NCBI GenBank assembly: GCA_029247985.1
Contig: JAQWKF010000054.1
Coordinates: forward strand, 1 to 14,558
DNA: 14,558 bases
Reading direction: 5' to 3'
Origin: Flavobacteriaceae bacterium
Lineage (GTDB): Bacteria; Bacteroidota; Bacteroidia; Flavobacteriales; Flavobacteriaceae
Under the pieces are notes generated by a model. That model was given only the letters and a program-made list of their open reading frames with translations, searched no databases and was not told the DNA's origin. Shown one piece after another: positions 7,521 through 14,547 of this stretch (the first letter of the stretch is position 1; the number at the start of each line of letters is the position of its first letter). A program made the position numbers and the translations under genes.

Positions 7521-9431
7521 TGCTGCTGCATCAATCCCTTCTTTAAGCCATGCCAAGTAGGTAGCCTTATCTGTATACTGAATGGGTGGGTTTAAAATTG
7601 TACCATCAGGTTGTAGCAAGACATAATACGGTTGAGAAACCGACTTAAAGTTAATCGCTTGAAAAGCTGACCACTTCTGCCCTACCGTTTCCAAAACACG
7701 ACTGCTGCCATCGGCATATGTAATGGTTTGCTGTTCTGCTTCAGACAAAAGCTTACGATCATCTACATAGAGAGAAATCACCACTACCTCATCACGCAAT
7801 AATGTATACACTTCAGGCTGCGTCCAAATATTTTCCTCAACTTTTCGGCAATTGACACAAGCCCAACCCGTAAAATCCAATAATATGGGTTTTTGTTGCA
7901 TAACGGCAACTGCCCTACCCGTTTCGTAATCCTTATAACAGTCAAGGTTTAATGGGCAATCAGAATCGGTCTCATAAACTGAATAAAAAGCAGGTGGCGG
8001 AAAGCCACTCAGTGCTCGCAAAGGTGTTTGCTGATTAGGTGCCAATCCCTGTCCTAAATACATAACAAACAAGACTACCAAAACACCCAATAAGATTTGT
8101 GTTATATGATTCTTTTTAGGCTTCGGGTGCATAAAACCAAAGCCCCCAAACAAATAAATAGCCCACAACAACAAGATTAACATCCATATGGCGATAAAAA
8201 GTTCTCGCGGTAAAATACCCCAACCTTGAACCATATCTGCATTGGATAAAAACTTTAGTGCCAAGGCAAGTTCCACAAAGCCAAGTGATACCTTCACCTG
8301 CTGCAACCAACCACCCGACTTAGGTAGCTTGCTCAATACATTTGGAAAGAAAGACAATACCCCAAAAGGCAATGCCAAGGCTGTTCCAAAACCTATCATA
8401 CCAGCGGTAAGCTGCATAGCACCACCATCAGCGGTGAGTGAACCAACAAGTAAAGAACCTAATATTGGTCCCGTACAAGAAAAGGAAACCACGGCAAGTG
8501 TCAATGCCATAAAAAAGATACCCAAATAAGAGGAGCGTGTCGCTGCCTCATCTGATTTTGCAGACCACTTTGCAGGTAGGGTCAGGTCAAACAATCCAAA
8601 GAAGGAAAGGGCAAAAACAACAAAAACAGCAAAAAAGATAAGATTGAGTACCACATTTGTAGCGATGGCATTCAGCACTTCGGGTCGTAGTTGGTCTAAA
8701 AAGTGGAAAGGTAAACTCAACAATACATAAATCCCAATAATGGAAAAGGCATAAGAAAATGAGCGTCTAATTCCCACAGCACGGCTCACACTGCTCTTAG
8801 AAAAGTAAGACACCGTAAGGGGAATAAGGGGAAACACACAGGGGGTTAAAAGCGCAAGAAAACCACCCAAAAGACCCAATATAAAAATACGCCACCAAGA
8901 GGCCTTAACATTAGGGCCAGAAGCTTCAAGAAATGCTGTGTTTTTTAAGTCTAACTTTAGGTTATTACTTTCGAGTTGCACGTTCGTGAGGTCACGTTCA
9001 ACAGCATTGACCAACGAACCGTCGGTAGGAATAGCCAAAGGTTCTTCTCTGAAGATGCAGAGTGCGTCATCACAAGCTTGATATTCAATAAGCAAATCAA
9101 TGGTAGGGGCTTCTGTAGTAACTGACTGAACCCACAACAATTCTTTGGTATAATACGCCAAATCCATCTCAAAAATAACGTCATAACCCGTTTTGGGCTT
9201 GCTTCCCTGTAGTGAATCAACGGTTGTTGCATTTTTCCAAAGAAGTACAGTAGGTAATGGCCCTCCGTCGGGAAGGTTAACATCATACAACTTCCAGTTG
9301 TCCTCAATGTTGGCTTTGAGAATTACATCATAGGTGTTGGTATCGGTTTGTCGCGCTTGCGCACTCCATTTGACGGGGTCTTGCCCCCAAGAGAAACTTA
9401 AGCAGCAAAAAAGGAAAAGGAAATATTTCAT
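7482..9431 (-). CDS. dsbD: Thiol:disulfide interchange protein DsbD
   Basis: Inner-membrane protein that carries electrons from cytoplasmic thioredoxin to periplasmic thiol reductants (disulfide isomerisation, cytochrome c maturation). At 649 residues all three DsbD domains are present. There is a signal peptide (about 1-17, ending FSWGQ). The periplasmic alpha domain has the cysteine pair C120/C125. Eight probable membrane segments run from about 180 to 460, with membrane cysteines C198 (LTPCVFPLIPLTVSYF) and C319 (VSFSCTGPILGSLL). A C-terminal thioredoxin-like domain carries the redox motif CVNC (525-528). The start ATG overlaps the tilS stop by four bases, so it is the last gene of pabB-tilS-dsbD. 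The extreme C-terminus (about residues 637-649) is encoded antisense to the flavin reductase and lies beyond the end of the thioredoxin fold (YLAWLKEGI), so it looks like a tail gained by stop-codon loss. Confidence 0.95.
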   Translation of the reverse strand: MKYFLFLFCCLSFSWGQDPVKWSAQARQTDTNTYDVILKANIEDNWKLYDVNLPDGGPLPTVLLWKNATTVDSLQGSKPKTGYDVIFEMDLAYYTKELLWVQSVTTEAPTIDLLIEYQACDDALCIFREEPLAIPTDGSLVNAVERDLTNVQLESNNLKLDLKNTAFLEASGPNVKASWWRIFILGLLGGFLALLTPCVFPLIPLTVSYFSKSSVSRAVGIRRSFSYAFSIIGIYVLLSLPFHFLDQLRPEVLNAIATNVVLNLIFFAVFVVFALSFFGLFDLTLPAKWSAKSDEAATRSSYLGIFFMALTLAVVSFSCTGPILGSLLVGSLTADGGAMQLTAGMIGFGTALALPFGVLSFFPNVLSKLPKSGGWLQQVKVSLGFVELALALKFLSNADMVQGWGILPRELFIAIWMLILLLWAIYLFGGFGFMHPKPKKNHITQILLGVLVVLFVMYLGQGLAPNQQTPLRALSGFPPPAFYSVYETDSDCPLNLDCYKDYETGRAVAVMQQKPILLDFTGWACVNCRKVEENIWTQPEVYTLLRDEVVVISLYVDDRKLLSEAEQQTITYADGSSRVLETVGQKWSAFQAINFKSVSQPYYVLLQPDGTILNPPIQYTDKATYLAWLKEGIDAAALPQSLVPTFGIE

Positions 9432-10714
9432 ACAAGTTTGATTTGGAGCGTATTTGTATTAGCTAAAGCTTCAAATTTACGATTTATTCGTTTGCCTACT
9501 ACCCAAACAATGTCGTCTCCAGAGCACAGCAACCACTGTTGCTTTTTGTCTCGTACAGACATTTTCTCGTCTTTAAAGAATTTAGCAACTTTTTTCTTTC
9601 CGGTCATGCCAGTAGGGTAAAACACATCACCTGTTTTCCAACGTCTTAAAATCAAAGGAAAATCTAGTTTGCTCTTATCCAAAACAGCACAGTTTGTCGT
9701 GGACTTGTGCGCACCAACGTCTGTTGATATATTAAGTTTAATGGGAGCTTCGATACCTTTTTCAGGAACCAAGAAATAGTCTTGTTCAGTTGTAACAGTT
9801 AGATCAATTGGAGCTAAAATTAGATGATCGCGTTCTCGTGTTAAAACATATTTGTCACAAGTACATTTTTTTCCCGCGTGAGTTTTCAGCAGCTTTTCTA
9901 CTTCTTTAACATCAAAACCATAGGGAGCAAATAAATGATGTAGCCAAAAGCTTTTAGGATTCAATGTGCCAATAGACGTTAAGGGAATTATAAACGTTTC
10001 TCCTTGCTTTGACCATGCCGCTTTAATATTTTGCAGTTGTGAGGCTATTCCTTCAAAGGCGTCACGTAAATGCTGCATACTCGTCAGGGTATTGGCAGCT
10101 GCATCTGGAGAAAGTTCCTTGAAGGAAGGCAGCACATTATGGCGAATCGCATTGCGTAAATATTTAGTAGAACTATTGGATACATCTTCACGCCAATTGA
10201 ATTTTTGTTCTTTGGCATAGGCCAAAATTTCAGCTTTACGGAAAGGCAATAGCGGGCGAACCAAAATGTCATTTTTGTCTTGAATCCCTCCCAAGCCTTC
10301 TAGTCCGCTGCCTCTAATTAAGCGCATAAAAAATGTTTCCAACTGATCGTCTGCGTGGTGTGCCGTAAGTATAGTGTCGTAGTTATTGCTTTCCAGTACT
10401 TCTCGGAACCAACGATAGCGCAAGTCACGTGCCCTTGCTTGAATACCCGTGGCATCGGGGTCTATAGGTGCCTGAGTAACATGACAAGCAACAGCAAGAG
10501 AATCTGCCAAGTCACGAACCGTCTGCTCATCGGCATCACTTTCAGCTCCTCTCAAGGCATAATTCACATGAGCGATACCAAAGTCCATTTGCAGCCTGTC
10601 TAATAAATGTGCCAATACTACACTGTCTACACCCCCACTAACCCCCAACAAGAAGCGATGCTTTTTGGGCGTACCCAAAAGTGAGGTGATATGGTCTTTA
10701 AACCTTTGTACCAT
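9428..10714 (-). CDS. tilS: tRNA(Ile)-lysidine synthetase
   Basis: Attaches lysine to C34 of the CAU-anticodon tRNA-Ile, changing both its codon reading (AUG to AUA) and its charging from Met to Ile; an essential function in most bacteria. I place the start at the ATG at 10714-10712, giving 428 residues and the expected N-terminus MVQRFKDHITSLLG. A longer frame to 10822 would add 36 residues unlike TilS and overlap pabB by 125 bases. The N-type ATP pyrophosphatase motif SGGVDS is at 26-31, followed by HHADDQLETFFMRLIRGSGLEGLGGI. The C-terminal substrate-binding domain is present: RRWKTGDVFYPTGMTGKKKV and WVVGKRINRKFE. With this start the gene overlaps pabB by 17 bases, and its TGA overlaps the dsbD start by four, so translation is probably coupled along the operon. 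Confidence 0.94.
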   Translation of the reverse strand: MVQRFKDHITSLLGTPKKHRFLLGVSGGVDSVVLAHLLDRLQMDFGIAHVNYALRGAESDADEQTVRDLADSLAVACHVTQAPIDPDATGIQARARDLRYRWFREVLESNNYDTILTAHHADDQLETFFMRLIRGSGLEGLGGIQDKNDILVRPLLPFRKAEILAYAKEQKFNWREDVSNSSTKYLRNAIRHNVLPSFKELSPDAAANTLTSMQHLRDAFEGIASQLQNIKAAWSKQGETFIIPLTSIGTLNPKSFWLHHLFAPYGFDVKEVEKLLKTHAGKKCTCDKYVLTRERDHLILAPIDLTVTTEQDYFLVPEKGIEAPIKLNISTDVGAHKSTTNCAVLDKSKLDFPLILRRWKTGDVFYPTGMTGKKKVAKFFKDEKMSVRDKKQQWLLCSGDDIVWVVGKRINRKFEALANTNTLQIKLV

Positions 10715-12011
10715 GGGAATTAGATGCTGTTTCTTTATTTGCCAAAACACGTTTAATAGCTTTGACTTTAAGCTGACATTCGTCGTATTCTTTTGATGGA
10801 TCTGCAGCTGCGGTAAGCGCACTCCCTACATGTGTGGACAGGTACTTAGAAGCAGCATCATAAACAAGACTGCGGATAACCACATTAAAATCAAAATCAC
10901 CATTTGGAGTAAAATAACCCACTGCACCACTGTACAGTCCACGTTGTCCGTGTTCGTATTGATTGATAAGTTCCATGGCACGTTGCTTGGGAGCTCCTGT
11001 CATACTGCCCATAGGAAAACAAGCGTTAATAATATCCAAGGAGGAAAAATTGGAACTACATTTAGCCTTGACTGTTGAAATCATCTGATGCACCTGAGCA
11101 AAAGGATAAACTGCACATTGCTCACTTACTTCAACAGAGCCTTTTTGGGCTATTCTGGAAAGGTCATTGCGAACCAAGTCTGTTATCATGATATTTTCAG
11201 AACGCTCTTTGGCATCTAGCTTTAGTGCCTCAGCAACCGATTTGTCTATTACAGCATCTTCGTGTCTTGCGGCAGTTCCCTTTATGGGTTGTGATAGTAG
11301 CGTATCCCCGCTACGTTGCAAAAAACGCTCGGGTGAGGCTGACATCAAATACTTATTATCAAATGAAAGAAAGGCAGAAAAAGGCGTCCTGCCAATGTAA
11401 TTTAGTGCATTAAACAAGGCCATAGGCGAAACATCCACATCATCAGCATACCATTCCATGCAGTAATTCACCTCATAAATATCTCCACGCATGATATGTT
11501 GTTTTAGCGTACTTGCGTGCTGTAAATAAACATCCTTACTGATGCGTGGCGACAAATCAATAGCTGACAATGCGGGCTTATCCTCAGCTACCCTATTTGT
11601 AATATGCTCAAAGTCAGCTGCTGGATTATCCATTCCTAAATAAAGTGCCGTAAGTAGATCCCCTTTAAGTAGCCATATTTTCTTGGGATTAAAAAATTGA
11701 AGTTTTGGTACAGACAAAAAAGCAGGATTGGTAGGTGTAACTTGCTCCCAAGTTGCGTTGTATTCATAACTAAAAAAACCAAAGAGCCAGTCAGTTCCCA
11801 ATGCGGTTTGCAATTCTTTTTCGGATGTGAACCAAGGGTTTTCTTTAACTGTTTCTAAGGCAAGAATGGCGTCAAAATCGTTGTTTTGGTGGGGATAATC
11901 ATTGGAATCATACCACGCAATGGGCGTAGAAACCTTAGCCCAGTCCAAGAGCTGAGTCTTGATATCAGGGTAATTTTTTACGTTAAAGACTGTTTTTGAG
12001 CGTATTACCAA
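10698..12011 (-). CDS. pabB: Aminodeoxychorismate synthase component I (PabB)
   Basis: Chorismate-utilising enzyme that makes 4-amino-4-deoxychorismate for p-aminobenzoate and folate. At 437 residues it has the chorismate-binding fold with PIKGT (242-246), MITDLVRNDLSRIA, CFPMGSMTGAPKQRAMELI (331-349) and DPSKEYDECQLKVKAI. The lysine in PIKGT (K244) is the nucleophile residue characteristic of PabB, where anthranilate synthase (TrpE) has alanine (PIAGT); this favours PabB over TrpE. No pabA glutaminase partner is in the window. The start is TTG (12011-12009): the frame is closed by TGA nine bases further upstream and no ATG gives a complete N-terminal domain. A -7 element TAATTTTG sits about 20 bases before the start. 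It is the first gene of pabB-tilS-dsbD and is divergent from the arginine operon. Start-site certainty is lower than family certainty. Confidence 0.92.
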   Translation of the reverse strand: MVIRSKTVFNVKNYPDIKTQLLDWAKVSTPIAWYDSNDYPHQNNDFDAILALETVKENPWFTSEKELQTALGTDWLFGFFSYEYNATWEQVTPTNPAFLSVPKLQFFNPKKIWLLKGDLLTALYLGMDNPAADFEHITNRVAEDKPALSAIDLSPRISKDVYLQHASTLKQHIMRGDIYEVNYCMEWYADDVDVSPMALFNALNYIGRTPFSAFLSFDNKYLMSASPERFLQRSGDTLLSQPIKGTAARHEDAVIDKSVAEALKLDAKERSENIMITDLVRNDLSRIAQKGSVEVSEQCAVYPFAQVHQMISTVKAKCSSNFSSLDIINACFPMGSMTGAPKQRAMELINQYEHGQRGLYSGAVGYFTPNGDFDFNVVIRSLVYDAASKYLSTHVGSALTAAADPSKEYDECQLKVKAIKRVLANKETASNSHGTKV

Positions 12012-12032
12012 CTTTTTTCTTCACTTATGAAA

Positions 12033-12040
12033 CAAAATTA
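12033..12040 (-). promoter_or_regulatory. Candidate -7 element of the pabB operon promoter
   Basis: Read on the minus strand this is TAATTTTG, an exact match to TAnnTTTG. Transcription would start near 12028, leaving about 16 untranslated bases before the TTG start of pabB. A TTG-type -33 box is not evident. The position fits well with the inferred TTG start, which supports both calls. Confidence 0.5.
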
Positions 12041-12051
12041 CTTAAATAATG

Positions 12052-12067
12052 GCGATAGCATCATCGC
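12052..12067. repeat. Inverted repeat between divergent pabB and arg promoters
   Basis: GCGAT (12052-12056) and ATCGC (12063-12067) form perfect five-base arms around a six-base spacer. The repeat lies between the two divergent -7 elements (12033-12040 minus, 12082-12089 plus), in the area where the -33 region of both promoters would be. It could be an operator for a dimeric regulator acting on both operons, but arms this short arise by chance fairly often. It does not resemble the ARG box of E. coli or Bacillus. Confidence 0.25.
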
Positions 12068-12081
12068 TTTAAAAAAAAATA

Positions 12082-12089
12082 TATATTTG
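12082..12089 (+). promoter_or_regulatory. -7 element of the arginine operon promoter
   Basis: TATATTTG, followed by CA, is an exact match to the Bacteroidota TAnnTTTG consensus and to its most typical flavobacterial form. Transcription would start near 12095, giving a leader of roughly 145 bases before the GNAT gene. An A-tract (12071-12079) lies directly upstream. A TTG -33 box is not clear at the expected distance. Confidence 0.6.
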
Positions 12090-12107
12090 CACTGTGATTG
12101 TAAATAT

Positions 12108-12174
12108 AGTTTCACGAATTTCTTTCTCCCCGCGCGCTCGTCGCCCCTTGGGGTAATTCACTGTATATGAAACT
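12108..12174 (+). promoter_or_regulatory. Structured leader of the arginine operon, possible attenuator
   Basis: The leader between promoter and GNAT start contains nested complementary arms: AGTTTC (12108-12113) with GAAACT (12169-12174), GAATT (12116-12120) with AATTC (12155-12159), and CCCC (12128-12131 or 12144-12147) with GGGG (12150-12153). The GC-rich centre (12127-12153) stands out from its AT-rich surroundings. Two runs of eight T follow (12200-12207 and 12216-12223). The two alternative CCCC arms could compete for one GGGG arm. This may be an RNA regulatory element or attenuator. I cannot match it to a known riboswitch class, and the T-runs are not directly attached to the strong hairpin, so a classical terminator is not shown. 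Confidence 0.3.
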
Positions 12175-12256
12175 TAGGTGTGTCCGGTTTCCCTCTCCGT
12201 TTTTTTTCAATCTAATTTTTTTTCTTTTCAATCCATCAGTATGGAAATTCAAGTAG
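12167..12256 (+). CDS. Possible 29-residue upstream ORF overlapping the GNAT start
   Basis: A reading frame in the arg leader starts with ATG next to the right arm of the leader's outer inverted repeat and stops at TAG 12254-12256, 16 bases inside the GNAT gene in another frame. It begins MKLRCVRFPS, with two arginine codons (AGG, CGG), and continues as a Phe/Leu-rich stretch from the T-runs. An arginine-sensing leader peptide overlapping the first gene would make sense here, but two arginines are weak evidence and the hydrophobic part simply reflects the poly-T DNA. It may equally be chance. Confidence 0.15.
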   Translation: MKLRCVRFPSPFFFNLIFFLFNPSVWKFK

Positions 12257-12831
12257 CTAAACGCATACACGTTAAGTATGCAGCCATCATTTCGGAAACC
12301 ATTTCAAGTTCAGCACAAGTGCGTGGAACAGGAATTGCACGTCGTACTCCAGAGTACATTCAACAAAAAATCGAATCTGGAGATGCGATTATTGCACTTG
12401 AAGGAGACACCTTTGCTGGTTTCTGCTATATTGAAGCGTGGGGTCATGAAAAATACGTAGCGCATTCTGGTCTTATTGTCTCTCCAGACTTTAGAGGGAT
12501 TGGTCTTGCAAAAAAAATCAAAACACAAATTTTTAACTACACCAAGGAAAAGTATCCTGGTGCCAAGATTTTTGGTATTACTACTGGTCTTCCGGTTATG
12601 AAAATCAATTACGACTTAGGCTATAAGCCCGTTACCTTTTCAGAACTGACAGACGATCCTGCTTTTTGGAAAGGCTGCCAAACATGTAAAAATTACGATG
12701 TATTAACAAGAACAAAACAAACCATGTGTGTGTGTACAGGTATGCTATACGATCCTTCAAAAAAAGGATCTAATGGTATTGTGGGTAGGTTACAATCTTT
12801 TAAAAACGCATTTAAACGAGATATAAAATGA
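12241..12831 (+). CDS. GNAT acyltransferase heading the arginine operon
   Basis: GCN5-related N-acyltransferase of 196 residues. The acyl-CoA binding motif A is SGLIVSPDFRGIGLAKKI (76-93), with R85-G-x-G88 as the pyrophosphate-binding turn; the N-terminal VRGTGIARRTPEYI is also distinctive. After the fold comes a cysteine-rich tail, CQTC (146-149) and CVC (163-165), that could bind a metal. I place the start at 12241. An in-frame ATG at 12178 would add 21 residues made mainly by the T-rich leader and not expected in the family. The stop overlaps the argG start by four bases (ATGA). Its position ahead of argG and argC suggests it acylates glutamate, replacing ArgA/ArgJ. In Bacteroidota, which use an N-succinylornithine transcarbamylase in several species, it may be an N-succinylglutamate or N-acetylglutamate synthase. 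The function is inferred from context. Confidence 0.85.
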   Translation: MEIQVAKRIHVKYAAIISETISSSAQVRGTGIARRTPEYIQQKIESGDAIIALEGDTFAGFCYIEAWGHEKYVAHSGLIVSPDFRGIGLAKKIKTQIFNYTKEKYPGAKIFGITTGLPVMKINYDLGYKPVTFSELTDDPAFWKGCQTCKNYDVLTRTKQTMCVCTGMLYDPSKKGSNGIVGRLQSFKNAFKRDIK

Positions 12832-14009
12832 ACAAGAAATTAGTTTTAGCATACAGTGGAGGACTGGATACTTCCTATTGCGTAAAGTCGTTAAGCGCGG
12901 CGGGATATGAAGTACATGCCGTTAGTGTAAACACCGGCGGTTTTGATGCTGCTGAAGAATCAGCTTTGGAATCCAAAGCATTGACTTTGGGTGCAAGCGC
13001 TTACACCAGCATCGAAGCGGTTGAAACGTTTTATCAAGACATCGTTAAATACCTCATTTTTGGAAACATACTCAAAAATAGCACCTATCCCCTTTCGGTA
13101 AGTGCCGAACGTGTTACCCAAGCGGTTGCAATTGTAAACCACGCCATAAAGATTGGCGCAACATCTATTGCACATGGAAGCACAGGAGCTGGAAACGACC
13201 AAGTGCGTTTTGATTTGATCTTTCAGACCCTAGCGCCACAAATTGAAATCATTACACCAATCAGAGACCAAAAGCTTTCAAGAGAAGACGAAATCGCTTA
13301 TTTGAAGGGGCACGGAGTAGATTGGTCTTGGGAGAAAGCACAATATTCCATCAACAAAGGCTTGTGGGGAACATCAGTTGGTGGTAGTGAAACCCTAAAA
13401 TCTCGAGAACCACTACCCGACAGCGCATATCCTAGTGCGTGTGAAAAGAAAACAGCTGAAAAAATTTCCTTGCATTTTGACAAGGGGGAATTGGTCGGAA
13501 TTAACAATATCAATTATGAACCAGTTAAAGCCATTCAACAGTTACAAAAACTTACGGCTGCTTTTGCCATCGGCAGAGACATTCACGTTGGCGACACCAT
13601 CATTGGGATCAAAGGGCGTGTTGGTTTTGAAGCTGCTGCCGCTCTGGTAAGCATCAAAGCGCACCACCTGTTGGAGAAACACACCTTAAGCAAATGGCAG
13701 CTCCATCATAAAGACTATATCGGTTCCTATTACGGCATGATGTTACACGAAGGTCAATACCTAGACCCTGTAATGCGAGACTTCGAAGCTTTACTAAGCA
13801 ACAGCCAGCAAACGGTAACAGGGACTGTTTTCGTCACACTCCACCCTTACCGATTCACACTTGACGGCATCGAGTCAGAGTTCGACTTAATGGACAATTC
13901 ATTTGGTACCTATGGAGAAGCCAATGAAGCGTGGACCGCAGAGGAAGCAAAAGGATTTATAAAACTATCGGCCAATGCCGGAAAAATTTATCAGCATGTC
14001 AATAAATAA
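12828..14009 (+). CDS. argG: Argininosuccinate synthase
   Basis: Joins citrulline and aspartate, using ATP, to form argininosuccinate, the penultimate step of arginine synthesis. At 393 residues it is full length. The N-type ATP-pyrophosphatase loop SGGLDTS is at residues 10-16 in LVLAYSGGLDTSYCVKSL, and the citrulline/aspartate-binding segment AHGSTGAGNDQVRFD follows near residue 115. Conserved late motifs include GRVGFEAAAA and YGMMLHEGQYLDPVMRD. The protein resembles the argG type common in Bacteroidota rather than the longer E. coli form. It overlaps the preceding GNAT gene by four bases and the following argC by 14 bases, so the three genes are probably translated in a coupled way from the promoter at 12082. 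Confidence 0.97.
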   Translation: MNKKLVLAYSGGLDTSYCVKSLSAAGYEVHAVSVNTGGFDAAEESALESKALTLGASAYTSIEAVETFYQDIVKYLIFGNILKNSTYPLSVSAERVTQAVAIVNHAIKIGATSIAHGSTGAGNDQVRFDLIFQTLAPQIEIITPIRDQKLSREDEIAYLKGHGVDWSWEKAQYSINKGLWGTSVGGSETLKSREPLPDSAYPSACEKKTAEKISLHFDKGELVGINNINYEPVKAIQQLQKLTAAFAIGRDIHVGDTIIGIKGRVGFEAAAALVSIKAHHLLEKHTLSKWQLHHKDYIGSYYGMMLHEGQYLDPVMRDFEALLSNSQQTVTGTVFVTLHPYRFTLDGIESEFDLMDNSFGTYGEANEAWTAEEAKGFIKLSANAGKIYQHVNK

Positions 14010-14547
14010 CATTAGTGTAGGCGTTGTAGGCGGCGCAGGATATACAGGTGGTGAGCTCCTGCGATTGTTGGTGTTGCACCCCAACACAAACATCGATTTT
14101 ATATACAGCACTACCAGAGCAGGAAAAGCCGTTTCTGACACCCATACAGATTTAATGGGAATTCTGGACATGCCCTTCTCTTCGGAACTCAACCAAGAAG
14201 TAGACGTTTTGTTTCTATGCCTTGGACATGGCAATTCAGCTGCCTTTTTACACGACAACGTAGTAAATGACAACACTAAAATCATTGACTTAAGTAACGA
14301 TTTTAGACTCAAAGATGATCGTGATTTTATGGGACGTTCCTATGTGTATGGACTTACAGAAGTAAACAAAGATCAGGTAAAATCGGCACAAGCTATTGCT
14401 AATCCGGGCTGTTTTGCCACAGCCATTCAATTGGCGTTGGCACCTTTAGCAACAGCAAAAAAACTAACCCAAGATGTGCATATAAATGCAATCACGGGGA
14501 GTACTGGGGCCGGTGCTGTTCCCTCTGCCACCAGTCATTTTAGCTGA
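13996..14547 (+). CDS. argC: N-acyl-gamma-glutamyl-phosphate reductase, truncated at the window edge
   Basis: NADPH-dependent reduction of N-acyl-glutamyl phosphate to the semialdehyde, the third step of arginine synthesis. The best start is the ATG at 13996 (MSINNISVGVVGGAGYTGGE), 14 bases inside argG; an ATG at 13975 would add seven unlikely residues. The NADP-binding GGAGYTGGEL (12-21), LCLGHGNSA, IDLSNDFR and the active-site cysteine C139 in NPGCFATAIQLALAPL are all intact, as is the ITGSTGAGAVPSATSHFS block. The frame then meets TGA at 14545-14547 where the family normally continues with tryptophan and arginine (SHFSWR). Only 183 of about 320 residues are present, and 11 bases later the window ends. 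A small deletion or sequence error at the contig end is more likely than a genuine pseudogene, but this cannot be settled here. Confidence 0.9.
   Translation: MSINNISVGVVGGAGYTGGELLRLLVLHPNTNIDFIYSTTRAGKAVSDTHTDLMGILDMPFSSELNQEVDVLFLCLGHGNSAAFLHDNVVNDNTKIIDLSNDFRLKDDRDFMGRSYVYGLTEVNKDQVKSAQAIANPGCFATAIQLALAPLATAKKLTQDVHINAITGSTGAGAVPSATSHFS

Noticed and set aside
10715..10822. A longer tilS reading frame starting at 10822
   Set aside because: It adds 36 residues without similarity to TilS and overlaps pabB by 125 bases. The ATG at 10714 gives the canonical N-terminus and length.
12090..12180. ArgR-type ARG box or known riboswitch in the arg leader
   Set aside because: No stretch matches the E. 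coli or Bacillus ARG box well, and the fold does not match a riboswitch class I can recognise by eye. Reported only as a structured leader.
12185..12207. Intrinsic terminator before the GNAT gene (CGG/CCG followed by eight T)
   Set aside because: The possible stem is only three base pairs, too weak for a terminator by itself, although the T-run is real.
12178..12240. An N-terminal extension of the GNAT protein from an ATG at 12178
   Set aside because: The 21 extra residues are encoded by T-rich leader DNA and look like a weak hydrophobic stretch. The family N-terminus matches the ATG at 12241, and a secreted arginine enzyme makes no sense.
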